Shown: piece after piece, positions 25,088 through 34,837 of the stretch
Position numbering within the stretch: the stretch's first letter is position 1
Layout: every line of letters starts with the position of its first letter
Source: an uncultured Bacteroidales bacterium
GTDB taxonomy: Bacteria > Bacteroidota > Bacteroidia > Bacteroidales > Bacteroidaceae
DNA length: 64,000 nt
Direction of reading: 5' to 3'
Assembly: GCA_902799685.1 (NCBI GenBank)
Contig: CADCBO010000005.1
Location: forward strand, 62,001 to 126,000
The notes under the pieces: model-generated
Told to the model about the DNA's origin: nothing
Databases searched by the model: none
The model's input: the letters and a program-made list of their open reading frames with translations, nothing else
Position numbers and translations under genes: made by a program

Positions 25088-27736
25088 ATGAAAAGGATCA
25101 CAACAATATTACTCTTCATACTGCTCACATGCCTGCCCGCCCGAACATGGGCACAGACAGAGCACCGCACCCTGGACACGGGCCGAGGTTTGCCGTCAAA
25201 CACAGTCAGGGCTATCATACAGGACAGGCACGGGTTGGTATGGATAGGCACAGGTGACGGTATATGCACCTTTGACGGAAATGAGGTAACCGTAATACCT
25301 TTTGCACACGAAGGCATGAGCAATTATGTGGATTACATGCACATAGACCGCAACGGAGCCATCTGGGCCGGCACAGACGATGCCGTTTACTGTCTCAATG
25401 CCAATGACAGGGCAATCCTTGAGACCGGATTCATAACAACCGATATCATTGATGATGCCGATGGCAACATCTGGATAGGAACCCGCGACAACGGCATCTG
25501 CAGATACTCCAAAACTGCCGATGGCCGTTACGCAATGCAACAGTTCGCCCAAGGGCAGACGGTTGAGGAACTCTTTATAGACAACCGTGAAACGCTTTGG
25601 GCATTCTGCGCCGAAGGCACAATCCTTAATTATGTCTGTCAGTCCGGGACCATGAATACCGTAACACCGGTATGGAAAGAGAGATTTCCGCTGCGCGTGA
25701 CCGCAGCATACCAGGACCCCACCGGCGACATGTGGCTATGCACATGGGACAAAGGCGTATACAAACTTGACCCCAATACACTTGAAATACATAAAACCGC
25801 GTTTACAGGCGCGCCCGGAATGAACCGCATCCACTGCGCACGGAATATAGAACCTTATATACTTGTGGTAGGGTCTGATGACGGCCTGGCCAGGCTGGAC
25901 CTGCTGTCAGGAACCATGAGGACAGACTGCCGCAAGCAATTCATCTATTATATTATGGTGGATGCCGAGGATGGCCTCTGGATAGGTTCTTATTACAGCG
26001 GCATCCATTACCGCATACTTGACAACTACCGGCGCTTTATCACCTACCCTCTTTCACAGGACGACGAGTGCATAGTGAGCTGTTTCGCACAGGCACCCGA
26101 CGGCAGCATGTGGGCCGGATCCGACAACCTTGGAGTGATCCGTTTTGATGAAAACACAGGAGCTGTCACAGGACATTTTCTGACCGGCAGCAACGTGCAT
26201 TCGCTGCTTCCATGGAACGGAAAGATGCTTGTAGGCTCATACTCAGGCGGTATAGACTTACTGGATTATAGAACAGGGAGTGCCGTAAGACTTACCCATG
26301 AGAGCGTCTATTCCATGGCTTTTGACAATGAAGGTTATCTGTGGTTCGGCACCTTGAATGACATCTTCAGGATGCCCGTTCCAAATGGCACACCGGAACG
26401 AATGTATGAATCCACCGGACTGGTCTCTTCAATAAAAACCGATGCCGATGGAACCATCTGGTGCGCCACCGAAGGTTTCGGACTCCTGTCATATCATCCG
26501 GTTGAGGGCACATGGAAAAGACATTCAAACGATGACGGGATAGAAAGCGGTATCATAAACTCCCTTTTCCTTGCCGGCGGCGGCCTGCTGATAGCAGCAG
26601 GAGACAAAGGCCTCTCATATTCACGACCCGGTGCAGGCCGGTTCTCAACAATCCGTCCCAAGCAGACAGACCAGGTCCTGTTTGCCGCATCCGACGCGCA
26701 AAGCATCTGGTTTACAACCACAAACGGCCTTTACAGATATGACATGCTGGGGGATAACACAGACTATTTTGGCGGCGAGACAGGCCTTTATGAAGGGGGA
26801 TTCATTGCCGGCTCGGGGTTTGTAAGTGATGACGGCCGCATCTGGCTTGGCACCTACAAGGGAGTATCTTCATTCTACCCTGGAAACATCAGGAACAACC
26901 TGTACTCACCCGCTCCACTCATGACCGGAGTGACATTCAGGACCAAGGTCAGGGCTGGCAGGATTGACCCGGACATCAACATAAACCCTGAAGAGACAGC
27001 CAGCCGGGAGATAACCATGAAACACAAATACAACAATGTCACATTCACATACGCCGCATTAAGTTACAAGGTCCCGCAAAGAAACCGGTACATGACAATG
27101 CTTGAAGGGTTTGATGATGAATGGATTACAACAAACCTTAACAGGACAGTCTACACCAACCTTCCGGCAGGAGATTATACATTCAAGGTACGGAGCTGTA
27201 ACAGTGACGGAGTCTGGAGCAGTCAGATTACATCAGTGGCCTTCACAATACGTCCTCACATCCTTCAGAGCAACACGGCGATAATAATCTACCTTATCCT
27301 TTTTATAATAATAGCGCTTATAGGCGTACACTTTGAAAACAAGAGGGTACAGGAAATCACAGACCGTAGGATGAACAGTTTTGTTCGCGAGTTTGAAAAG
27401 ACAGAGAAGGAACGGCGCTCCATGGACTTTGAGAAAAAGATGAGAGAGATAATAGCACAGAACCTCTCCAACCCCGACCTGTCGAGCGAGATGCTTGCCG
27501 ACAGCCTGTTCGTATCCCGCTCCAGCCTGTTTGCAAAGGTAAAGGAGATAACCGGAGCCACACCACACCAGCTTATCCAGGATGCCCGCCTTGAAGAGGC
27601 TGCCAGGATGCTCTCGGAGGGCAGATATACAGTAAGCGATGTGTGTGAAAAGGTGGGATTCAACTCTTCAAACTATTTTTCAAAATGCTTTAAGCAGAAA
27701 TACGGATGCAACCCTAGAGACTGGAACAACCGATAG
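25088..27736 (+). CDS. Propeller-sensor transmembrane AraC-type regulator lacking kinase and receiver domains
   Basis: 882 aa. Signal peptide (residues 1-23, WAQ). Residues about 30-640 contain repeated [GD]-x-[LI]-W-[IVF]-G-T segments, the Reg_prop seven-bladed repeats of a sensor of the hybrid two-component type. A Y_Y_Y-like Ig domain occupies about 650-715 and a transmembrane helix about 729-749. A short charged coiled segment leads to an AraC HTH domain at about 790-882 (DVCEKVGFNSSNYFSKCFKQKYG). The HisKA, HATPase and receiver modules found between these parts in classical HTCS proteins are absent. So periplasmic ligand binding must be relayed without phosphotransfer. It should control both PUL arms. 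Confidence 0.9.
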   Translation: MKRITTILLFILLTCLPARTWAQTEHRTLDTGRGLPSNTVRAIIQDRHGLVWIGTGDGICTFDGNEVTVIPFAHEGMSNYVDYMHIDRNGAIWAGTDDAVYCLNANDRAILETGFITTDIIDDADGNIWIGTRDNGICRYSKTADGRYAMQQFAQGQTVEELFIDNRETLWAFCAEGTILNYVCQSGTMNTVTPVWKERFPLRVTAAYQDPTGDMWLCTWDKGVYKLDPNTLEIHKTAFTGAPGMNRIHCARNIEPYILVVGSDDGLARLDLLSGTMRTDCRKQFIYYIMVDAEDGLWIGSYYSGIHYRILDNYRRFITYPLSQDDECIVSCFAQAPDGSMWAGSDNLGVIRFDENTGAVTGHFLTGSNVHSLLPWNGKMLVGSYSGGIDLLDYRTGSAVRLTHESVYSMAFDNEGYLWFGTLNDIFRMPVPNGTPERMYESTGLVSSIKTDADGTIWCATEGFGLLSYHPVEGTWKRHSNDDGIESGIINSLFLAGGGLLIAAGDKGLSYSRPGAGRFSTIRPKQTDQVLFAASDAQSIWFTTTNGLYRYDMLGDNTDYFGGETGLYEGGFIAGSGFVSDDGRIWLGTYKGVSSFYPGNIRNNLYSPAPLMTGVTFRTKVRAGRIDPDININPEETASREITMKHKYNNVTFTYAALSYKVPQRNRYMTMLEGFDDEWITTNLNRTVYTNLPAGDYTFKVRSCNSDGVWSSQITSVAFTIRPHILQSNTAIIIYLILFIIIALIGVHFENKRVQEITDRRMNSFVREFEKTEKERRSMDFEKKMREIIAQNLSNPDLSSEMLADSLFVSRSSLFAKVKEITGATPHQLIQDARLEEAARMLSEGRYTVSDVCEKVGFNSSNYFSKCFKQKYGCNPRDWNNR

Positions 27737-27767
27737 CCCGACAAATTGAAATTCCTTCCAGTAAAAA

Positions 27768-27800
27768 GTCCAAATTTGTACAAATATCCAACATTTGGAC
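27768..27800. promoter_or_regulatory. Candidate operator site 2 upstream of susC (also terminator-like)
   Basis: GTCCAAAT...ATTTGGAC outer inverted repeat with TGTA and TCCAA inside, the same element order as 25003-25039. With the flanking A and T runs it forms a 13-bp stem with a 17-nt loop, so it could also terminate the regulator transcript. It lies 84 bp before the susC start. Confidence 0.5.
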
Positions 27801-27883
27801 TTTTTTACCATTGATTTGGATTAAAAAACCTTAAATCATATAATAAAAGGTTCACCTTTGGAGCATCAAAATTAACGCAACTT

Positions 27884-30800
27884 ATGAGAATCATTCAACG
27901 CAAAAGAATCCGTATGGCTGCAATAGCACTGTTGGCCATGATCGGTTTTTCTATGGTACCGTCCAAGGCTTCAGCCCAGGGTACCATCAGTGTGTCTGGT
28001 GTGGTAAGCGATGAAAGCGGCGAGCCCATCATTGGTGCAGGAATCCTGCAAATCGGAACTTCGGTGGGAACCACAACCGGCCTTGACGGTGATTACAAGC
28101 TGACCGTAAACAGGGGAGCCACCTTGAGAGTATCGTATCTTGGTTACAAGACAGTAGAGGTAAAGGCTGACAACCCGATTATAAACATAACCCTTCAGGA
28201 GGACCTGCTGTCGCTTGATGAGGTTGTGGTAATCGGTTACGGTACACAACGTAAAGGCGATATCACATCGTCCGTATCATCTGTAAAGGCAGAAGACTTC
28301 ATTACAGGTTACGTAGGCGATGCCGCTCAGCTGGTAAAGGGTAAGGTGCCCGGCCTTTCGGTAACAAAAGGTAACGGTGACCCCAAATCTTCATCAACCA
28401 TCATGCTTCGTGGTGTCACATCCCTCATGGGAGGTTACACCCCACTCATCCTGGTTGACGGAATAGAGGGTAGCCTTGAGACAGTAGCCCCGGAGAGCAT
28501 CGAGGAGATTTCAGTGCTTAAGGACGCATCGGCTGCCGCCATTTACGGTACACGCGGTGCAAGCGGCGTTATCCTTATAACCACCAAGACCGGCAAGCGC
28601 GGCGAGCATCACAGCGTATCATATTCAGGCTATGCATCAGCATCCAACTTCTCAAAGAAGATTGAATTCATGGATGCCGATTTCATACGTGACCTTATTG
28701 CCAACGGTCAGGCAGAGTACTCCGCATTCGGAGACCTGGGTGCAACCACCGACTGGCTTGGTCTGGTATCACGTACCGGCTTTACACAGAACCACAACCT
28801 GGCTCTTGAAGGCGGCACGGACAACATGGCCTATTCTGCCAATATCACATGGAATGATGACAACGGTGTCATGAAGGGTTCATTCTCAAATGACCTGCGC
28901 GTCCAGATGGACATCACGCAGTATCTGTTCGGTGACATAGTTAAACTGAACATGAACCTGCTCAAGACCCTCTCCAAGAGTGACAATCAGGACAGCTATA
29001 CCATATATCATCAGGCTGTGATACGTAACCCCACTATGCCGGTATATCGTGAGGACGGTGACTATTACGAGCAGTCGGCACCTCTTTATTATTATAACCC
29101 CATACCTTACATCAACGAGCATGAGGGCGATTCACGCAGCGAGAGCACACGCATGACCGGTAACATAACAGTAACTCCTTTGGCAGGTTGGGAAACCAAT
29201 CTCCAGTTGAGCCGCCGCTCCAACAACGGCTTGAATGAATATTACAACACCCCGCTCTATCAGGGCAACCGCTGGGGTGGAGTAAATGGTTCAGCAGGAA
29301 AGAGTCAGAGTGACTTTGTACAGGACATGCTTGAATTAACCTCAAAATACGAGCAGGATTGGGGCCGCCACCACTTCAACGGCATGCTGGGTTACAGCTG
29401 GATGGAGAGCACATCAACCGGATTCGGTGCATCCAACTCGGAATTCCCCACCGATGCATACCTTTACAACGCCCTTCAGCGCGGTAAGTATGCCGAGCTT
29501 CTCTATTCTGACCCCGAAGACAAAAGTACAGCATACCTTAAGACCTACGGAAGTGTATCATCATACAAGAATGAGTCCCGCCTGATAGGTTTCTTTGGCC
29601 GTGTATCTTACGGATATGACAACCGCTACAATGTACTGGTAAGTTTCCGTCGTGAGGGCTCAACCAAGTTCGGAGCCGACCATAAGTGGGGTAATTTCCC
29701 CGCCATATCAGGTGGTTGGACACTCTCCAACGAAAAGTGGCTGCGCCGTGTAAAGTGGCTTGACAACCTGAAACTGCGTGCCGGTTACGGTGTTACCGGT
29801 GTCATACCGCAGAGTTCATACATGTCACTGCTGCTCTATGACTATGACACATCATACGGCAACTACGTTGATTCCGACGGCAACTGGCGTCCTTCACTGA
29901 CCACAATACAGAACCCCAACGATGATTTGCGCTGGGAGAAGACAGCCGAGCTTAACGCCGGTATTGACTTTGGTTTCTTTGACGGCCGTCTGTTCGGATC
30001 GGTCGATGTCTATAGCAAGAAGACAACCGATATGCTGTGGGAGTACAACGTACCCGTTCCGCCAAACCTCTACAACCTGCAGACCGCAAACGTAGGTGAA
30101 ATGGACAACCGTGGTATAGAGATCATGCTGGGCGGCACACCGTTCCGCACCAAGGACTTTGAATGGACTACCACCCTGACCATGTCACACAACAAGAACA
30201 TCCTGGTAAGCCTGTCTAACGATCTGTATGAGACAGACAACTACATCGATGCAGGATGGCTTGAGGAGCCTACCAGCATGCCTACACAGCGTGTATATGA
30301 AGGCCATTCCGTGGGTGACTTCTATATGCTCAAATCAACCGGACTCTCAAACTCAAAGAAAGGTAAGGGCTACTGGATGATTGAGAACCCTGAGACAGGC
30401 AAGAGTGAGATGTTCGTGTCAGGAATGCGTGACGCCGATTCCAAGTACCGCCAGTACATGGGTTCAGGTCTGCCCAAGATCAACATAGGCTGGAGCAACA
30501 CATTCCGTTACAAGAACTTTGACCTGGCCCTGCAGATGAGCGGCGCATTCGGCCACATGATCTACAACAGCCAGAGAATGTTCTACGAGAACCTGAACAT
30601 AGGTCTTAACCGTTACAAGTCGGCCGTAGATCCCGTCTATGGAAGGACCCTGAGCACATCGCAGGAGCCTGTGGCAGTAAGCTACTATCTTGAAAAGGGT
30701 GACTATGTAAAGCTTGACAACGCCACATTCGGCTACAACTTCAACACCAAGAACTGGAAGTATATCGATAAGGCCAGAGTATATGTATCTGGCACCAACC

Positions 30801-30943
30801 TGCTCTGCATCACTGGATACAAGGGCATCGATCCTGAAATGTCTTACGGTGATATCTACTCATTCGGTGTGGACTACCGCAACAAGTATCCCACAATCCG
30901 TACATTCACATTTGGTGTTAACTTCACTTTCGGTGACAAATAA
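27884..30943 (+). CDS. SusC-type TonB-dependent outer-membrane transporter
   Basis: 1019 aa. Signal peptide through residue about 32 (SASAQ), a carboxypeptidase-regulatory-like domain at about 36-115 (VSGVVSDESGEPIIGAG...), then the SusC hallmark DEVVVIGYGTQRKGDIT, the plug domain with LILVDGIEGSLETV and AAIYGTRGASGVILITTK, and a beta-barrel ending FTFGVNFTFGDK. There is no extra sigma/anti-sigma STN domain. It imports oligomers captured by its SusD partner, driven by TonB. It is the first gene of the plus-strand arm and susD follows 18 bp later. The ligand cannot be read from sequence. Confidence 0.95.
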   Translation: MRIIQRKRIRMAAIALLAMIGFSMVPSKASAQGTISVSGVVSDESGEPIIGAGILQIGTSVGTTTGLDGDYKLTVNRGATLRVSYLGYKTVEVKADNPIINITLQEDLLSLDEVVVIGYGTQRKGDITSSVSSVKAEDFITGYVGDAAQLVKGKVPGLSVTKGNGDPKSSSTIMLRGVTSLMGGYTPLILVDGIEGSLETVAPESIEEISVLKDASAAAIYGTRGASGVILITTKTGKRGEHHSVSYSGYASASNFSKKIEFMDADFIRDLIANGQAEYSAFGDLGATTDWLGLVSRTGFTQNHNLALEGGTDNMAYSANITWNDDNGVMKGSFSNDLRVQMDITQYLFGDIVKLNMNLLKTLSKSDNQDSYTIYHQAVIRNPTMPVYREDGDYYEQSAPLYYYNPIPYINEHEGDSRSESTRMTGNITVTPLAGWETNLQLSRRSNNGLNEYYNTPLYQGNRWGGVNGSAGKSQSDFVQDMLELTSKYEQDWGRHHFNGMLGYSWMESTSTGFGASNSEFPTDAYLYNALQRGKYAELLYSDPEDKSTAYLKTYGSVSSYKNESRLIGFFGRVSYGYDNRYNVLVSFRREGSTKFGADHKWGNFPAISGGWTLSNEKWLRRVKWLDNLKLRAGYGVTGVIPQSSYMSLLLYDYDTSYGNYVDSDGNWRPSLTTIQNPNDDLRWEKTAELNAGIDFGFFDGRLFGSVDVYSKKTTDMLWEYNVPVPPNLYNLQTANVGEMDNRGIEIMLGGTPFRTKDFEWTTTLTMSHNKNILVSLSNDLYETDNYIDAGWLEEPTSMPTQRVYEGHSVGDFYMLKSTGLSNSKKGKGYWMIENPETGKSEMFVSGMRDADSKYRQYMGSGLPKINIGWSNTFRYKNFDLALQMSGAFGHMIYNSQRMFYENLNIGLNRYKSAVDPVYGRTLSTSQEPVAVSYYLEKGDYVKLDNATFGYNFNTKNWKYIDKARVYVSGTNLLCITGYKGIDPEMSYGDIYSFGVDYRNKYPTIRTFTFGVNFTFGDK

Positions 30944-30961
30944 TATAAGGAGGATACAGCT

Positions 30962-32875
30962 ATGAAAAAGATACTGAACTATTTTACAGCAATGTTTCTG
31001 GGACTGACCCTCATGACCAGTTCATGCACAAACCTTGATGAGAACATCTATGACAGCCTGTCACCATCAAACCTGACCGGCTCTGATGAGGAGACCCAGG
31101 ATATACTTGGCAATCTGTACGTACAGTTGCGTTTCATGTACTGGGCATGGGAGGGCTACTTTGATATCAACGAAGAGTCCAGTGACCTGCTTATGACACC
31201 TTACCGCACATACGGCGGCTGGGGCGCACAGTACATCAACCTGCACCAGCATGAATTCTATGCCGGTATTCCTCACCTGTGGCAGGAGTGGTACTACTGC
31301 AACAAGGGTATCACCGAGGCAAACCAGCTTCTGGAGGTACCCACAATTCAGAATAACCCGGAGGCTAAGGCCGAGGTCCGTGCCATACGCGCTCTCTACT
31401 ACTTTATCCTGTTCGATTTGTGGCGCAATATCCCGCTTGAGACAGAATTGGTAACAGAGCAAGGTTATCTGCCCCTGCAGGTGGCTCCCGAGCACATATG
31501 GGATTTCCTTGTAAAGGAGATTGAAGAGGCAGTACCTGATATGAGTACTGACAAAAAATACGGCCGCATGAACAAGTATGCAGGAGCCATGCTGGCAGCC
31601 AAGATATTCCTTAACCATGACGCATGGCTGCGCGGATGGGATGAGAACAGCACCCTCATCATGGCCCCCAACGCCAAGAATAACCGCAACCTGCAGAGCG
31701 AATGGTTCAAGACCAACGCCCAGAATGACAACAAATGGTATAAGAAGGCTTATGACTATGCCAAGATCGTGACTGACGAAGGCGGTTACACCCTTGCCGA
31801 GAACTACAAGGACAACAGCCGCAACAAGATCACATCATCCGAGGCCATTTTCGTACTGCCGCTTGACGGTGCCAAAGCCAGTCACAACTACCTTGTAAAC
31901 AAGTGCTTTGTAGGTCGTGGCGGACAGGCTTACGGCTACAGCGGAACACCATGGAACGGCTCATGCGCAGTACCGCAGTTCATCCACACCTATGATCCGG
32001 ATGACACCCGTCTTACCGACACCTGGGCAATAGGCCAGCAGTACTATTTCGATGACAAGACATTCCCCATCTATGAGGAGGAGCAGAAAGTGGCCGACAG
32101 TGATCCGCAGCGTCTTACCAAAGCTCAGTATGATGCCGATGAGCGTCATGCCAAGTTCGGAAACTCAGTAGGCTATTATCCGCTCATCTATACTGTCGAG
32201 GTTCACTCCATAAACAACCCCGGTGCATATGACTTTGAGGGAGCACGCTTCCACAAGCAGGAAATCGTACCCGGCAACCGTGGTACATACGGTGATGACG
32301 TATGCTTCTACCGCCTGGCCGACGCCATGTTCATCAAGGCAGAATGCATCCTGCGCATAGGCGGCACCTATGACGGCAAAACTGAGGACGATGCTGCCGC
32401 ATGGGTGACAGAAGTACGTCAGCGCGCATTCAAGGACACCCCTGCAAAGGCCACACGTACCGCCGCACAGCTCAAGGGCAACAGCATATATGACTACGGA
32501 GTCCGTGAGTGCACCACCAGCGGTTCGGCCAATCCATACAATGACTTCCAGTATGATGCCGACGGCAATGTCAAGTCATCATCATTCACCACCTATACCG
32601 TTGACAATACAACGACCATAGAACTGGGCGGACTTCTGGATGACCTGGCATGGGAGTTTGTAGGCGAGCATCACCGCCGTCAGGACCTTATCCGCTTTAT
32701 GTGCTCCGATGGCCGCAACGTCTATAACGGCAAGACCTGGTTCTGCCACAAGAACAAGGCCGACGTGGGTGACTGGCACAACAACGTGTTCCCCATCTAC
32801 ACCGAGTTCCTGACATCAAACGTCAAGCTGGTGCAGAACTACGGCTTCTCGGATTCGGAAGAGACACAGGAATAA
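30962..32875 (+). CDS. SusD/RagB-type surface glycan-binding lipoprotein
   Basis: 637 aa. Lipobox LMTSSC (Cys22). TPR-like helices in the N-terminal half (EVRAIRALYYFILFDLWRNIPLET is the typical SusD helix), and the C-terminal conserved block RLADAMFIKAECILRIGG and EFVGEHHRRQDLIRF. It caps the SusC transporter from outside and binds substrate. It follows susC by 18 bp and precedes the DUF4859-type lipoprotein by 41 bp. Confidence 0.95.
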   Translation: MKKILNYFTAMFLGLTLMTSSCTNLDENIYDSLSPSNLTGSDEETQDILGNLYVQLRFMYWAWEGYFDINEESSDLLMTPYRTYGGWGAQYINLHQHEFYAGIPHLWQEWYYCNKGITEANQLLEVPTIQNNPEAKAEVRAIRALYYFILFDLWRNIPLETELVTEQGYLPLQVAPEHIWDFLVKEIEEAVPDMSTDKKYGRMNKYAGAMLAAKIFLNHDAWLRGWDENSTLIMAPNAKNNRNLQSEWFKTNAQNDNKWYKKAYDYAKIVTDEGGYTLAENYKDNSRNKITSSEAIFVLPLDGAKASHNYLVNKCFVGRGGQAYGYSGTPWNGSCAVPQFIHTYDPDDTRLTDTWAIGQQYYFDDKTFPIYEEEQKVADSDPQRLTKAQYDADERHAKFGNSVGYYPLIYTVEVHSINNPGAYDFEGARFHKQEIVPGNRGTYGDDVCFYRLADAMFIKAECILRIGGTYDGKTEDDAAAWVTEVRQRAFKDTPAKATRTAAQLKGNSIYDYGVRECTTSGSANPYNDFQYDADGNVKSSSFTTYTVDNTTTIELGGLLDDLAWEFVGEHHRRQDLIRFMCSDGRNVYNGKTWFCHKNKADVGDWHNNVFPIYTEFLTSNVKLVQNYGFSDSEETQE

Positions 32876-32916
32876 GAAATCAACTAACATTCATTTATAA
32901 ACCAAATCATTAGATT

Positions 32917-34749
32917 ATGAGAAAATTTTTCAGATTCGCAACAATGGCTCTTGTAGCCATAGCCATCACAGCTTGTGACAAAGATGACAAAAAGACTATT
33001 GCACCGGATAATGGTGGTGATGAGGACTACAAGGAGATAACTGTCTCCTGCTCTATCGACCTTATGGCAGGCATAGAGACCGTTGGATACAGCATGGGAG
33101 AGATGTCCATGCCGGGCGACAAGATCCTGGAGTTCTTTGACATGACCGCCAAGGAGTTCTACAAGGCAATGGGAACCTACACAGGTGCCGCCGGCGCAAC
33201 CACACAGGTTGACAACACCATCCAGTTTGGTGTCTGCACAGGCAACAACATTGACAAGATGAATTTCTGCCCTTCAAGCAGCAACAATTTCGGTTGCTGG
33301 ATGACTGCCGGATCAGCAGTTACCACATGGGGTGACGATGCAGTATTCTATCATGAGAGCGTTGTCGAGTGGGGTCTTGAGGATCCCGATGAGGAGACTC
33401 TTGCCAACATGTGGACATTCGGAATCGGTTTCTACCCCGGCCACAACGATTATAAGGCTGGCGACAAGGTAAAGGCTACATACTTCTTCCTCAAGGAGGC
33501 CGAAGAGGAAGGCGAGCCCGACCTGTACTGCTATGTAGAGATGATTTTCAACATCGTTGAGGCCGAGGAGGTTGAGCTGAACGTTGTCGAGACCAGGCAG
33601 CTCAATTACACAGCAGATTTTGATGATGAATACATCCACTATGCTATCGACCTGCCTGTCGATGATATCCTGGCCAAGATTGGCGTAGATGCACAGAGCG
33701 CAAAGGCATACGCTGTAAATCCTGACGGTTCATTCTCAGCAACCATGGGTAACAACTTCTGGTTCATGAAGGACGGTACAGCAGGTTCATGGGGTGAAGG
33801 TGCAGCCATCTGCCTGAACAACAACGAGCAGGATCACTGGATCTTCTGCATGTTCCCCGATGAGACACTTGCCGGAACCACCCTTAACGGTGCCATTGCA
33901 TTTGCCAACGACAAGGGCGAAGCATACGTAATCAAGGTTGCTGTTGCTGTTACCGGCATTGACTATACCGCTATCAACGTAATGGCTTCTTATGAGACCG
34001 GTGAAGTTGAATACACACTCTCCGAAAACAACTTAGCTGCCATTTATGCTGCCCTGGGCGTTGATTCCGTTGACCTGTCAACCGTAACCCTGTTCGGCGT
34101 TAACGCAGACGGCTCACGCTATGATGGTAATTTCACCGCCAACAACGGTTACTGGTACCTGGCTAACGGTAACGTATCAGACTACGGCACCGTAACTTCA
34201 GATCCTGACTGCGGCGGTTTCATTGAGTACAGAGGCGAAAACACATTCGGCTGCGGACTCTGGAGAGAGAGCGGCGAGACTTCAACCTTCATGATTGGCC
34301 TTGAGCTTGGTGAAAAGACCTGCGTGCTTACATTCACAATCACAGTTGACGAGCCTGCCATTATTGAAACCGAACAGGTTGACGCAGTTAACCTTACTGC
34401 ATCACAGGCTCTGGCAGATGGCTACGCCGGTGAGCTGGTTGAGATCTCTGGCATTCTTGAGAAACTGGGCGCAACCGACATCACCATCCTTGATACCGAA
34501 GGCGGATATGATTACACAGCCAACAGCGGTTTCTGGTTCGATGCTGAAGGAAATATTGTAGGTTGGGGCGATGCCTATTTCTTTGTAGAGCCCGGCTACA
34601 ATGATGGTGGAGAGTTCCTGGGTCTGCAGACCGGCATTCATCCTGATCATGCAACCGCAGGTGCTTCATACACGGCAACATTCCGCGTAGCAGACCTCAA
34701 CACAATGAAGCATGTCACTGTTACTCTGACAGTTAACATTACTGAATAA
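32917..34749 (+). CDS. Surface lipoprotein with four DUF4859-like units
   Basis: 610 aa. Lipobox AITAC (Cys20). Four similar units of about 120-130 residues, each with an N-[NS]-G-[FY]-[WC]-[FYM] strand (NNFWFMKDGTAGSWG, NNGYWYLANGNVSDYG, NSGFWFDAEGNIVGWG, and a looser first copy NNFGCWMTAGSAVTTWG) and an acidic beta-rich remainder. I match this to DUF4859, which has no assigned function. Position right after susD suggests a SusE/F-like surface binding protein, perhaps with one ligand site per unit. It is very acidic. A short family A hairpin (A5) follows. Confidence 0.75.
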   Translation: MRKFFRFATMALVAIAITACDKDDKKTIAPDNGGDEDYKEITVSCSIDLMAGIETVGYSMGEMSMPGDKILEFFDMTAKEFYKAMGTYTGAAGATTQVDNTIQFGVCTGNNIDKMNFCPSSSNNFGCWMTAGSAVTTWGDDAVFYHESVVEWGLEDPDEETLANMWTFGIGFYPGHNDYKAGDKVKATYFFLKEAEEEGEPDLYCYVEMIFNIVEAEEVELNVVETRQLNYTADFDDEYIHYAIDLPVDDILAKIGVDAQSAKAYAVNPDGSFSATMGNNFWFMKDGTAGSWGEGAAICLNNNEQDHWIFCMFPDETLAGTTLNGAIAFANDKGEAYVIKVAVAVTGIDYTAINVMASYETGEVEYTLSENNLAAIYAALGVDSVDLSTVTLFGVNADGSRYDGNFTANNGYWYLANGNVSDYGTVTSDPDCGGFIEYRGENTFGCGLWRESGETSTFMIGLELGEKTCVLTFTITVDEPAIIETEQVDAVNLTASQALADGYAGELVEISGILEKLGATDITILDTEGGYDYTANSGFWFDAEGNIVGWGDAYFFVEPGYNDGGEFLGLQTGIHPDHATAGASYTATFRVADLNTMKHVTVTLTVNITE

Positions 34750-34773
34750 CTTATTGTAACAGTTCTGGAATAT

Positions 34774-34807
34774 AATACAGGGGACGGAATGTCCCGTCCC
34801 CTGTATT
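34774..34807. repeat. Family A palindrome A5 (GGGGACGG type), short form
   Basis: A perfect 14-bp stem AATACAGGGGACGG / CCGTCCCCTGTATT with a 6-nt loop, followed by a T-rich stretch. It is inside the PUL operon between the DUF4859-type gene and HExxH protein 1, so it could partly terminate transcription after the binding proteins. Confidence 0.8.
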
Positions 34808-34837
34808 TCTTTTCTATCACCCTAAAACAACAAAACA

